Origin: Endozoicomonas elysicola
GTDB taxonomy: Bacteria; Pseudomonadota; Gammaproteobacteria; Pseudomonadales; Endozoicomonadaceae
Assembly (NCBI RefSeq): GCF_000710775.1
Contig: NZ_JOJP01000001.1
Location: 5,404,027-5,468,026 of the forward strand
Direction of reading: 5' to 3'
DNA length: 64,000 nucleotides
Positions within the stretch are counted from its first letter, which is position 1, and every line of letters starts with the position of its first letter. Below, piece after piece: positions 36,701 through 45,006 of this stretch. Below the pieces are notes generated by a model. That model was not told where the DNA came from. It ran no database searches and was given only the letters and a program-made list of their open reading frames with translations. Both the position numbers and the translations under genes were made by a program.

Positions 36701-36863
36701 CAGCAGTAGATGCAGTTTCTGAACAAACGTTGATGCTCTGGTCATTCTTCTTGCGAAAGAGCAGGTCTGCCCGGATACCAAAGAGGGATTGGCTGCTTTT
36801 GTACTCTCCATGGATTCGGTCCAGCATTTCCCTCAAAGGGACAGGACGCATGATATCACCCAT
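33741..36863 (-). CDS. ygfK: YgfK-family iron-sulfur flavoprotein (putative selenate reductase subunit family)
   Basis: 1040 residues, matching E. coli YgfK (about 1030). The N-terminal third is a dihydroorotate-dehydrogenase-like barrel (VGPAAGPHTQLAQNI, FIELKTVQIMD, FVKLNPTLLG and YIGLKEESF variants). The middle is GltD-like: an Fe-S region CKQACPIGQDAPEYIQL and CDHQCMFSCSRKD, FAD loop CAVIGAGPAGLSAAYFMA and NAD(P) loop VVVVGGGNTAMDSARAAL. The C-terminus has CNHICNKCVDVCPNRAN and CNECGNCAQFCNWESK. It is annotated in E. coli as a selenate reductase subunit, but the cluster context points to reduction of a purine-derived intermediate. GAGGAG precedes the ATG. It is the first gene of a minus-strand operon. 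Confidence 0.94.
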   Translation of the reverse strand: MGDIMRPVPLREMLDRIHGEYKSSQSLFGIRADLLFRKKNDQSINVCSETASTAVGPAAGPHTQLAQNIIASWAAGGRFIELKTVQIMDTLEIEKPCIDPEDECYNTEWSTEFTLPKAYDEYLKAWVVLHVLEEMFDPAMGSGREKSFIFNMSVGYDLKGIKTVPMQTFIDNMMDSSGHEKFAQYQAVAREWLKSEAVQETFQCKDRVDSLLATVDRISGRIARSVTLSTMHGCPPHEIEAICHYMMTEKHIDTYVKLNPTLLGFAYVRKVLDDRGFGYIGLKEESFSHDLQMEDAIPMLHRLRKTGADLGLSFGVKLSNTLGCVNNRGRLPGDEMYMSGRSLYPLTINLAAVIAREFDGEIPMSYSGGAWKGNVADIFNTGIRPITMATEMLKPGGYMRLRDCALALEECDSWARETVDVAALETLAAKALTADEYTEKNWHETPVRQKATSPLTDCTIAPCKQACPIGQDAPEYIQLVANGEYQQALSLIYDKNPLPGITGHICDHQCMFSCSRKDYEGAVRIRDMKRIAMEKGWDEYKVAWQKPAQEQTARCAVIGAGPAGLSAAYFMARAGFPVVVFEKERDAGGIIRNVLPNFRIPAEVIQQDIDFVQSHGVQFEFGCDPKLDVLDLKHSGFDYVFLGIGAEKGNKMPLEGDRSRLLASLQFLRQFNEAPETISLGKCVVVVGGGNTAMDSARAALKVPGVEEVRVFYRRTEDEMPADREEYGNAVKDGARFQFLTNPESMTEDGMLTCRIMKLGEPDASGRRRPVATEETCTLPVDTIITAIGEQADSELLNKMGIPLGTDGWAAVDRHTKETGVSNVFLIGDAHTGPSTVVRCIDEARRATDTAIARNQALVHQNTDVPAADEKVIRARRGLIPMSSVPADDVEAFARQEGERCLECNHICNKCVDVCPNRANVAVEIPSFKEKYQILHLDAYCNECGNCAQFCNWESKPYKEKFTVFSLMEDFENSTNSGFLVQDDMVWLRSAGSDGKERVNKMSINVMGELSEIPRGQDDLCRIISHVYLNNAYLLGKVYP

Positions 36864-37036
36864 TGTCGAAACTCCTCATCCTCAAGATTCTCAAGCTTTC
36901 TTGGAAAGTCAGCGGCTGCCACCCTTAATGTGCAAATCCTCAAAGGGCTTCGTTTTTCCGCTTTTATCTGCCTTTCATTGCAGGCAGACGCACTTGTATA
37001 GATGCAGAGAAAAACGCAGGATTCAGGCCAGATTTG

Positions 37037-37053
37037 ACAAATGCCCGTGCCAA
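37037..37053 (-). promoter_or_regulatory. Candidate sigma54 promoter of ygfK
   Basis: On the minus strand the sequence reads TTGGCACGGGCATTTGT. The -24 element TTGGCACG is perfect, but the -12 element deviates from TTGC. It lies about 170 bp upstream of the ygfK ATG, consistent with control by the YgeV-type sigma54 activator encoded nearby. Confidence 0.4.
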
Positions 37054-37630
37054 GAGGGTGAATACCTATTGATAAAATGACCTAAAGCAAATTTATGATC
37101 AAAAATGTTCACAAATTTTATTTCTGGTATTTTTGTCCTACCCAGAAAGTCAGAACCGATAAATGACCTGAATCAATGTCTGATATTTTCACATTGGATT
37201 CATTTTAAGGTTGTCGCTTACTAAATGAGATTAATTATTATATAAATGGTCATGAAACAGACTCAGCTTCAATAATGAGAAGGGGTTTATCATTTTGATG
37301 GATCAAGCTGATAAAACAAAATAGTAAGTTTTCGACTCATATGAAAACTTATACATTAGTAATCAAATGCCTTATATTCGTCACCTTATGACCCAGTAGA
37401 AACTGGCCAATAGTTTATTAGAGGTAAAACAGTTTCCTTACACAAGGTATATAATCCTTTACCTAAATGACAAAAACGTATTTTAACTATCAATAAAACC
37501 AGTACTATTTTATATGTTCGATAACGATCACCCTATAACGTATAACTATTACCTCACTGGAGAAAAAATGACCTGAGAATACGTTAATCCAGTAAAGCAC
37601 CAATTCTTATTCAAAAGCTAGGAGTCCTTC

Positions 37631-37825
37631 GTGTTTATACAAATCATTTTTCATTCGCGGAAAGTATTACCCAGTATTCTTTCTTTCGAAAAAGTATTAA
37701 CAACCCCCATTCACAGCTATCGACAGCAGTCCATATTTGGAAATAAGGCACTAAAAGAAATTCACCAGCACCTGATTATGTATCTGATCATGATCAGCCG
37801 TCGAAACCCTCTGCTCTACCAGTGA
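37631..37825 (+). CDS. Possible small protein of 64 residues
   Basis: GTG start preceded by AGGAG at a spacing of six, in an otherwise gene-free region. The product is MFIQIIFHSRKVLPSILSF onward, with a hydrophobic stretch and a basic C-terminus (ISRRNPLLYQ). No family recognised. The ribosome binding site is the main support. Confidence 0.3.
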   Translation: MFIQIIFHSRKVLPSILSFEKVLTTPIHSYRQQSIFGNKALKEIHQHLIMYLIMISRRNPLLYQ

Positions 37826-38122
37826 CACATCTATAAAGCACAGAATTCACTCTGTAATATCTGATAAAAACAGATATTCGAATCTTGCTTTTTTCGAGTA
37901 AAATTTATTTAAAAACAAATTCAATCAATCTTCAACAAGACTTAATTTCAATTTAACCAAACCTTTTGATTTTGGTGGGTAGATTTTATTTAAAAAAACC
38001 ATAAACAAAAAATTAAAAAATAAAGTCATCACACACAAAATAGAACCAAAAACTAATTCGCACAATTAGGGCTTTGTCATGGTTCGGGAAAAGTGGTTAT
38101 TTTAAAATATGGAGCCGTTACT

Positions 38123-40687
38123 ATGGATTCTTCTTATTCAAAATTACCTGAAACTACTGCATCCAAGCAGCTCTCTTTTAGACCTGAGTCTTCCGGTCAA
38201 GAGCGAACAGATTCAGCAACTATTGCCCATTTCCCTCAGAGTCAAAGAGATGTCAGAGGTGTTGACGACCTTCAACGTAGTATGCCTAGTCCTTCCGTAG
38301 ACCCATGGGAGATGAGCAAAGATGAAAAAACAAAAGAGAGAACAGATCTAAATAAATTGCTTAGTGAATTTAAAGAATACGAGGAAGAATTATCACAAGA
38401 ACTTCCAACCCATAAATTCCCAGTGGAGCCAGGATCGTCAACTAAAGGAAACCCAGATAGCTTCAGGAGCTCTTTGCACGTTGATATAAGCCCTAAACCT
38501 AAACCTCATCATGTAGAAAATAAAGAGACAGGCGAAGACAGTGTTAACCCTGACCAACCACTATTAGAGCCGGTATTCCCGAAGTCCGACCCTTCCACAG
38601 AAGACCTAAAAGAACCTCAGCAAGTTACAAAAGAAAAAGTGACCAAGGCGCTTGATAAGCTGACTCCAAAAGTAGTTGATGATTTAAGAGCTCAACTCAG
38701 AAATCTTCCAGTTCCTCCTGACAAACTGGCTTCTGAGACAGCAGAAAAACTAAAACGCTTAGCCGCGGCTGGCTTGGAGATTCTTGATGAGTTTACAGTT
38801 GATGATCAAGGAAAGCTTTCTTTCAACTGCTGCTCAAAGAAATGGGCACACCTGGGGTGGGAGGGTCCGGTATTCGGAATTTCATTTGCATCAGCTGTAA
38901 TAAATCTGTCAGTTTTTATTTATGAGTCTTATGAGAATGGGGTTACTAATGAAGCTATTACTAAAACTGCTACTGCTCTGGCAGCTGCATTTTCCAGTGG
39001 TACAATGTATCTGAAAGGAACTGTTAATATTGTTGAGAAAATTGAACAATGGAATAAAGAAAGGAAAGAAGCTGGGAAATCACTTCCAAGGGCATCTTAT
39101 GAGAGCGTTATGAAATTCCTTTCCGAATTTCAAGACCCCGATGTCTTCGTTCAACGAACAATTTTTGCCGTAATCACCAGTTTTTCCGTACTACTGGATG
39201 CCAAAAACACTACTCTGGGTATCACAAAGCTCTCTGGCTCTGCCGTGATTGGAACTATCGTAGGTATAATGAATGGTATATCTGAAGCTCTTGTACCACT
39301 GACTCAGCTTCAAAGCACTTGGGACGATATTTTCGGCCCATTGAAATCCGTATGGAGAGGCTCTATGCATACGGCAACCCAGCTATACGACAAAGCAGCT
39401 AGCTTTCTAGGGGTCGCCTATAACCAATCGCCGGAGGAGGTATCCCGCCCCAGACCAAGAGAACATAGAACAGAACAGTCTCAAACAGATGATTCAGGCC
39501 CCTCACACCAACCGTACAGGCCCCCATACCTTGATGATTCCGGCAGCGTCTTGCGTAGAAGAGGCAAACTTTCCCCAGATGAGCTAACAGCTCTCTTCGA
39601 CAAGGAAACACCGGAAAAATCGCAAACTGCCCGAAGCGATGATAGCGATCAATTACCTGGGCTTGGAAAAACTGCTGCTGATCACGTCCAGCGCTCTTCG
39701 ACAGACATACCTGAACCAGACACATTTACAATTAAAACGATGAGAGAACGCATAGCTGCTATGTCTCCAGCAGAACGAAAAAAATACGGAAAAGAATGCA
39801 AAGAGTATTTGGATAATGCAAATAAAATAACCACTGAGACAAGCAGAATTTTAAATGGACTGCCAGCTGGATCAGCTGAAAGTAGGAAATATGCTGGGTA
39901 TCTATTTGGTTTTCAGTCAGCCGCCGTATTGGTAACAGGGCTTTTTGTTTCTGCGGTAATGTCTGTGCCCGAAAAGAGTGGGTTTTATAAGGATCAATTA
40001 GAGCAGTGTATGAACCTAATTTCTGCTGCAGTTAATGGCACTATTGATCCTGATACGTTTAGCAGAAATATGACTGAAAAACTTCAAGCAATGGAATTGC
40101 TGAACGCAACGACAAATGGCACTGAACTTGACTTCGATGGATTAAAAGAAAAACTGACTGAAGCTTGCCATGAAATTGGATTTGAACTATCTGAATTCCC
40201 TGCGCTTGATAATGCTCTAAACATAGCTTCATACAGTCTCATTGCACTTGCACTATATCAGCCTCTTAAAAACTCTTTCATTTCTGCTGTAGATCTGTTC
40301 AAAATAATTCCAAACTGGATCGGTGGAAAAAAACCGACAATTAAACAGGTTGTATCTAACCTTGGTGCCATAGGCGCCACTGCTGCATATCTCACAATAA
40401 TTTACGGTGTTAAAGGTGGCATTGATTATGTGACTGGTGTTGAAAAAGAGTTTGGATTTGACACCAGCATGTTTCCTCCGGGTACCTATGCATTAGTGAC
40501 TGCTCTCGGTGCAATTGGTGCAACACTCTACGGCGGCGCCCAGTCAGGTATGGAAACCCTGATGCAACGGTTTGAAGACAGGTACCTAACCGAAAGAAAA
40601 GTAAAAATGGCATCCAATGACATCCCGCTTGAAGTAAAATCCCACTCTCCAGGCCATCCCCCTGTGGACCCTTCTCAAATGGCATAA
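38123..40687 (+). CDS. 854-residue protein with two clusters of hydrophobic segments, unknown function
   Basis: No family recognised. Start ATG 38123 with GGAG eight bases upstream, preferred over a GTG at 38093. Layout: residues 1-170 polar and probably disordered (Ser, Pro, Glu, Lys rich); 171-225 a charged helix; four hydrophobic segments at about 247-269, 278-300, 344-360 and 370-395; a polar linker (430-545, many Asp, Ser, Pro); then four more at about 596-616, 697-714, 744-765 and 786-806, ending in a polar tail. No signal peptide. Such an N-terminal disordered, membrane-inserting plan is seen in secreted effectors and translocators, but this is only a structural analogy. AT-rich compared with the metabolic neighbours. 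Confidence 0.75.
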   Translation: MDSSYSKLPETTASKQLSFRPESSGQERTDSATIAHFPQSQRDVRGVDDLQRSMPSPSVDPWEMSKDEKTKERTDLNKLLSEFKEYEEELSQELPTHKFPVEPGSSTKGNPDSFRSSLHVDISPKPKPHHVENKETGEDSVNPDQPLLEPVFPKSDPSTEDLKEPQQVTKEKVTKALDKLTPKVVDDLRAQLRNLPVPPDKLASETAEKLKRLAAAGLEILDEFTVDDQGKLSFNCCSKKWAHLGWEGPVFGISFASAVINLSVFIYESYENGVTNEAITKTATALAAAFSSGTMYLKGTVNIVEKIEQWNKERKEAGKSLPRASYESVMKFLSEFQDPDVFVQRTIFAVITSFSVLLDAKNTTLGITKLSGSAVIGTIVGIMNGISEALVPLTQLQSTWDDIFGPLKSVWRGSMHTATQLYDKAASFLGVAYNQSPEEVSRPRPREHRTEQSQTDDSGPSHQPYRPPYLDDSGSVLRRRGKLSPDELTALFDKETPEKSQTARSDDSDQLPGLGKTAADHVQRSSTDIPEPDTFTIKTMRERIAAMSPAERKKYGKECKEYLDNANKITTETSRILNGLPAGSAESRKYAGYLFGFQSAAVLVTGLFVSAVMSVPEKSGFYKDQLEQCMNLISAAVNGTIDPDTFSRNMTEKLQAMELLNATTNGTELDFDGLKEKLTEACHEIGFELSEFPALDNALNIASYSLIALALYQPLKNSFISAVDLFKIIPNWIGGKKPTIKQVVSNLGAIGATAAYLTIIYGVKGGIDYVTGVEKEFGFDTSMFPPGTYALVTALGAIGATLYGGAQSGMETLMQRFEDRYLTERKVKMASNDIPLEVKSHSPGHPPVDPSQMA

Positions 40688-40832
40688 ATAAAACAACGAC
40701 ATATCTACCAAAATGATTTTATAAGACCCATTAGTAATCATCCTTATTTCATTGGCAATAAGTTAACCTCTAAATAAGATTGATAAAACTTAAAAACAGA
40801 TCCTATATATCTAATATGGAGAACTATTTATC

Positions 40833-41201
40833 GTGAACATTCGCAGCCTTAATCCGATCACATTAAAAGAAAACCACAAAAAAAACGATCAGAAAGATAT
40901 GTTTAACAATACAAAACAGCCAATTCAGAAATCAATTAAACAATTAACCATCAAGGATATAAATCAAGACAAATTAATACAGGATATCTCAGCAGTTATA
41001 AATGAGATAGCCAAATTTTTATTTAAAAACAGTGATAAATCACTTACTCGAAATAAAAAAAGCGCACTGAAAAACATCATAGAAAATTCCATTACCAGTG
41101 CAGACTCAAGAGAACAAGCTGAGATATTTGAATACCTCCTTCCCAACTTAGTCGATAGCATTGAAAATTTAATGGCCAGCCTACCCTCTCCAAAACCTTG
41201 A
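40833..41201 (+). CDS. Small basic helical protein of unknown function
   Basis: 122 residues, rich in Lys, Asn and Ile, with no known domain. The predicted helices are QDKLIQDISAVINEIAKFLFKN, NKKSALKNIIENSITSADS and EQAEIFEYLLPNLVDSIENLMASL. GTG start after GGAG at a spacing of 11. It follows the 854-residue gene by 145 bp on the same strand and could be its partner. It ends seven bases before the ygeV stop on the other strand. A chaperone-like or toxin-like role is speculative. Confidence 0.6.
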   Translation: MNIRSLNPITLKENHKKNDQKDMFNNTKQPIQKSIKQLTIKDINQDKLIQDISAVINEIAKFLFKNSDKSLTRNKKSALKNIIENSITSADSREQAEIFEYLLPNLVDSIENLMASLPSPKP

Positions 41202-41208
41202 GTATCTT

Positions 41209-43002
41209 CTATAAAAGATCACACATTTCATGTTCAAGGTCGTATTTTTTGATCTTACGGTACAGTGTGGCGATGCCTATTCCCAGTTCATCTGCCACAC
41301 GCTGTTTGCCTTCGTTTTTGCCAAAAGAACGAAGAGCCCGGCTTACCAGGTGCTTTTCCATTCTCTCCAGATTAAAAGCTTCCTGATTATTCATAATTAA
41401 TTGAGCTTCATTACAATAAGCATCGCATTCATCTGTTAACAGAGAAGAGGTACTTCTTTTTTGAATATTTGCTGGCAATAAATCTACGCTTACCGGCTCC
41501 CCGGGTTCAGCCATATTCACCAGATACTCGATAGTGTTCGCCAATTCCCGAACGTTACCAGGCCAGGGCCACATAGTCAGAGCATCCATTGCCTCCATGT
41601 TTACCGCTGGTTTAGGTACACCCAGTGCAAGCGCATGCTTTTTCAGAAAGAAGTCAACGAGCAAAGCAACATCTCCAATCCGATCACGCAGAGGAGGCAA
41701 CTCTAGGGGAATAACATTCAAGCGGTAAAACAGGTCTTCCCGAAACTTCTTAGCACTGACCAGGCTTTCAAAATTCTGATGGGTGGCTGAAATCACCCGA
41801 ATATCCACAGGAATCACATTGGAGGCGCCTACCGGAATGATTTCCCTGCGATCCAGAACTCGGAGCAGCTTTGCCTGCAGATGCAGAGGCATATCACCAA
41901 TTTCATCCAGAAAAAGCGTGCCACCATCAGCCTTTTTCACCAGACCTTCTCGCCCCTGGTTAGATGCCCCGGTAAATGCTCCCCTGGCATAACCAAACAG
42001 CTCACTTTCCAGCAGCTGTTCAGGGATCGCTGCACAGTTAATGGCAACAAATGGCTGGTCTGCACGGTTGCCAGACTCATGAATCATCCGCGCCACGACT
42101 TCTTTACCCGAACCGCTTTCTCCACGGATCAGTACACTGGAAGGACTGAATGCAATTCGCGCAATCTGTTGACGTAGCTTATTAACGGCGGGAGAGCTCC
42201 CAACCATTTCTGTTCGATTACCAGAAAGAGGTTTTACACCTTGCACAGAAAACTGTGCCCGGAGCACAAGGAAACGGCGCTCATCCAGTATCAGCATGCG
42301 ACCAGGCAGTATCTTTTCCTGCTCGCCCACCTGAATAATAAACTCCTCCTGTTGATGGTTACCCTCTTTAGTCCTCCCAAAAGGCCTGACCTGAACACCA
42401 TTGATCCGGCTATTGGACTCCACACCCAGTAACTTTCTTGCAGCTGCGTTCATATGCTGGCAGAGTCCCTTGCTATCCAGCTCCAGCAACCCTTCAACCA
42501 AATCTTCCCCGACTTCCTTGAGCATCAATTCACTGCGGCGAACCTTATCGTGGTAGATACTCTCCATGGTTTTGGCAATAAACAGCTGTGCCGTGTTTTC
42601 AATGGACTCAATATAGAAGTCGATGTTACCCAGCAGTTTTTCCCGCTGCTCTTCGCTGAAACAGACAAGGCTGATCACGCCAATACAGTCACCGTGAAAG
42701 ATAACCGGGACACCAAGAAATGCTTTTTCCCTGCAACCCACACGCCGGCTGCACATCAAACATTCCGGGTCCTGACCGGAACGCTCAATCACTTTATGAC
42801 GACGGGTGCTGATGACAGACTTGAAGGCATTGGTCCCCGTGGTCAGCGGACGACCTAGATTACTGGAATAGGGTCCCGTACCGGCAATCCGCACCAGATT
42901 GTCATCCACGACCTCCACATCCAGATTCAACATTCTGGACAGTACCTGTACAAAACGGAGTACCGTGGACTGGATGGACATCAAGCGGGATGTGGACTGC
43001 AT
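41209..43002 (-). CDS. ygeV: Sigma54-dependent transcriptional activator YgeV (purine cluster regulator)
   Basis: 597-residue enhancer-binding protein. The N-terminal sensor (residues 1-150) is GAF-like and carries a cysteine cluster, C81-x2-C84-x5-C90, in CLMCSRRVGCREKAFLG. A PAS-like segment lies at 155-230. The AAA+ domain has Walker A GESGSGKE (294-301), GAFTGA (341-346, sigma54 contact) and Walker B GTLFLDEIGD. The C-terminal helix-turn-helix is KQRVADELGIGIATLYRKIKKYDL. Same architecture as E. coli YgeV. Probably activates ygeW and ygfK operons from -24/-12 promoters when purine is present or oxygen is low. The cysteines may sense metal or redox. Confidence 0.92.
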   Translation of the reverse strand: MQSTSRLMSIQSTVLRFVQVLSRMLNLDVEVVDDNLVRIAGTGPYSSNLGRPLTTGTNAFKSVISTRRHKVIERSGQDPECLMCSRRVGCREKAFLGVPVIFHGDCIGVISLVCFSEEQREKLLGNIDFYIESIENTAQLFIAKTMESIYHDKVRRSELMLKEVGEDLVEGLLELDSKGLCQHMNAAARKLLGVESNSRINGVQVRPFGRTKEGNHQQEEFIIQVGEQEKILPGRMLILDERRFLVLRAQFSVQGVKPLSGNRTEMVGSSPAVNKLRQQIARIAFSPSSVLIRGESGSGKEVVARMIHESGNRADQPFVAINCAAIPEQLLESELFGYARGAFTGASNQGREGLVKKADGGTLFLDEIGDMPLHLQAKLLRVLDRREIIPVGASNVIPVDIRVISATHQNFESLVSAKKFREDLFYRLNVIPLELPPLRDRIGDVALLVDFFLKKHALALGVPKPAVNMEAMDALTMWPWPGNVRELANTIEYLVNMAEPGEPVSVDLLPANIQKRSTSSLLTDECDAYCNEAQLIMNNQEAFNLERMEKHLVSRALRSFGKNEGKQRVADELGIGIATLYRKIKKYDLEHEMCDLL

Positions 43003-43044
43003 CTTTTGGGGTCTTCTTGTGTAATTACCCCTTTATTGTCCATT

Positions 43045-44184
43045 TCAGAAGAGTTCAGTGCCTTGAGCCAGAGCAGTGTTTTTCACAGAAGACTTGACCC
43101 ATTTCTCATTTTTTGGAGTAAATAGTACAGCCTCATCCCTGATAGCAAATGACTTACTTCTATACGCCTCAATTACTTCAGAGCCATACTGTTTCGACAG
43201 TTTTTTATGGAATGTTTTTGAACCTGTTAACCATACACCTGCAAATGATCTTGTCAAACCGATAAACAAGATTGGACCGCGGCACGCCCAAGCATCCAAT
43301 ATTTCTACATCATTAGGATTACTGATAATTCCACCTTGTATCTCCCGATCACCTGGCGGCCAGGAAATAACCAAAAATTCAGCTTGTCTATTTTTTTTTA
43401 TGGCAAAAACAGCATCCATTTCCAGCACATCAACGCCAATGCAATGAGTTGCCTCTGAAACAATATATTGATGGGTTTTAAAGTTATCCGTCGCTTTCAC
43501 GTTTAGGTCATAATTTTCATTAAGAAAGTGAGAAAGTGCTCCCTGACCTGCCATTATCTCAAGCCCTTCACCTGAAAACTCTCGTGAGAATTTAGCCCTT
43601 AGCTTATCAACAGCAATTCCCATCCAAGCTTTTGAAGGTACAAAATAGAGGCCGAAATCATCCTCTAACTTTGAATTTTCACCCTCAAGATACCTGAGCA
43701 GACCAAATATGTAGATATTTCCTACATTAAGAGCCTTAATTCTCTGCCACTTATCTTCAGAAAGCCGGTATGTATAGTCAGATGGTAAATTACCCACCCT
43801 TAGTTGCTGATAGTAATCATCATTGTTATCAGTAACCCCTTTAACACTCATGATATCCTGATAAGTAGCTGCACTTATTTCGTTAAGCCCTCGTCTTGCC
43901 TCTTCGTACTCATCAACATTGCAATCCCCATACATTTCATTGATATAGCATTCTCGTAAACTTTCAGCCTCTTCACTGAGTTCATTTGCGGTTATTTGCC
44001 AACTGAATAAAGGCTTGTGTTCTAGAGCCTCAGAATTAGATAGATCACCTTCCAAGCTATTTGACAGTTGAGTAGCTAATTCATCCGAGGACAACTCCCT
44101 TACTGGCTTATTCCTTACTAACGGCGGCCCTGAATCAGATGTAAAGTAACTCCATATACGAGAGAAGACACTCCCAACAGACAT
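43045..44184 (-). CDS. Putative SAM-dependent methyltransferase-like protein
   Basis: 379 residues, unknown family. The C-terminal half has a Rossmann-type methyltransferase layout: GLEIMAGQGALSHFL (residues 207-220, motif I), an acidic strand end VKATDN (motif II), CIGVDVLEMDAVFAI, and EFLVISWPPGD (motif IV, an xPP type typical of methyltransferases acting on N or other polar atoms). The N-terminal 200 residues are polar, with charged helices. ATG 44184 with GAGGAG ten bases upstream is chosen over an earlier start. AT-rich. It sits between mocA and ygeV on the same strand, with no obvious tie to purine metabolism. Target unknown: DNA, RNA, protein or small molecule are all possible. Confidence 0.6.
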   Translation of the reverse strand: MSVGSVFSRIWSYFTSDSGPPLVRNKPVRELSSDELATQLSNSLEGDLSNSEALEHKPLFSWQITANELSEEAESLRECYINEMYGDCNVDEYEEARRGLNEISAATYQDIMSVKGVTDNNDDYYQQLRVGNLPSDYTYRLSEDKWQRIKALNVGNIYIFGLLRYLEGENSKLEDDFGLYFVPSKAWMGIAVDKLRAKFSREFSGEGLEIMAGQGALSHFLNENYDLNVKATDNFKTHQYIVSEATHCIGVDVLEMDAVFAIKKNRQAEFLVISWPPGDREIQGGIISNPNDVEILDAWACRGPILFIGLTRSFAGVWLTGSKTFHKKLSKQYGSEVIEAYRSKSFAIRDEAVLFTPKNEKWVKSSVKNTALAQGTELF

Positions 44185-44340
44185 ACCCCTATAACTCCTC
44201 AATATTAATGCTTCGAATAAAAGTAAAACCTCAATCGCTGACATTAATATCGAAGATGAGTTCAATTGTTTTCACAGATATTCAATTCGGTTAACTGCCA
44301 GTTATTGACCCAAGTCACGGACAGCCAGTGCGCATCATTG

Positions 44341-44973
44341 TCATGCTAATTGCAACTGCTGGTAGCGCTCTGGCGTATCGATATCCTGGTGAATGGCATC
44401 AGTACCAACCGAGATATAACGATGTGGGCCTGCCAGCAACAGGGATCTCATCCTGGAGTGAGAAGGAGCATTCAGAACCGCCTCAAATGCGCTGCGATGC
44501 AAAAGGACTGGGTGTCCCGGCTGCTCATCAACGGTACTTACTACTGGAAAGAGGGTATCAAAATCCCGTTGTCGCCAGAGTTCAGAAAATACGGTGGGAG
44601 GAATCAGTGGCATATCACCATGGGTGATGAACAGATAGTCGGTTTCGCAATGGCTGATACCCGTTTGAATCGAGCTGAAAAGCCCAAGGGAATACGACCG
44701 GTTGTGAACCAGCTTGATTCGGGGGTGATTCTCGTATCGTGAGTGAATTTCTTCACCTCGGTAGCCCGTCACCAGAATAACCCGCTGGCAGAAACAGAGC
44801 GCATTGGCAATGCTGCAGTCAAGAATGGTTTCACTACCATCCTGCTCTCTATTTGATTCTCTGTTCAGTTCTCTATTGGAGAAGGGCAGCATCATTTTCC
44901 AGCGCCCCATTCGTGATGAGAGCCCTGCTGCTGTGATCAGACAGTCCACAGGCTTGGTTAAATCCGCTGACAT
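44341..44973 (-). CDS. mocA: Molybdenum cofactor cytidylyltransferase MocA
   Basis: 210-residue nucleotidyltransferase adding CMP to molybdopterin cofactor for molybdenum hydroxylases. N-terminal VDCLITAAGLSSRMGRWKMMLPF is the nucleotide-binding signature LxAAGxSxRMGxxK. VILVTGYRGEEIHSRYENHPRIKLVHN, THGDMPLIPP and GHPVLLHRS follow, and it ends in QDIDTPERYQQ. It is longer than E. coli MocA (192) because of an NRE-repeat insert after residue 31. Minus strand, divergent from yqeC, 33 bp apart, so the two promoters overlap. Needed for XdhD and XdhABC. Confidence 0.93.
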   Translation of the reverse strand: MSADLTKPVDCLITAAGLSSRMGRWKMMLPFSNRELNRESNREQDGSETILDCSIANALCFCQRVILVTGYRGEEIHSRYENHPRIKLVHNRSYSLGLFSSIQTGISHCETDYLFITHGDMPLIPPTVFSELWRQRDFDTLFPVVSTVDEQPGHPVLLHRSAFEAVLNAPSHSRMRSLLLAGPHRYISVGTDAIHQDIDTPERYQQLQLA

Positions 44974-45006
44974 AGTGAAGACCTCATTGATTAAAGAGAG
45001 AGTTTC

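Larger units (their letters stand above)
36864..38122. other. Long AT-rich region upstream of ygfK and the 854-residue protein gene
   Basis: 1.26 kb between divergent genes. It contains a sigma54-like -24 element for ygfK, a possible 64-codon small gene (37631-37825), and very AT-rich sequence from about 37840 to 38090 that may hold the promoter of the following gene. No terminator or repeat stood out. Confidence 0.4.
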
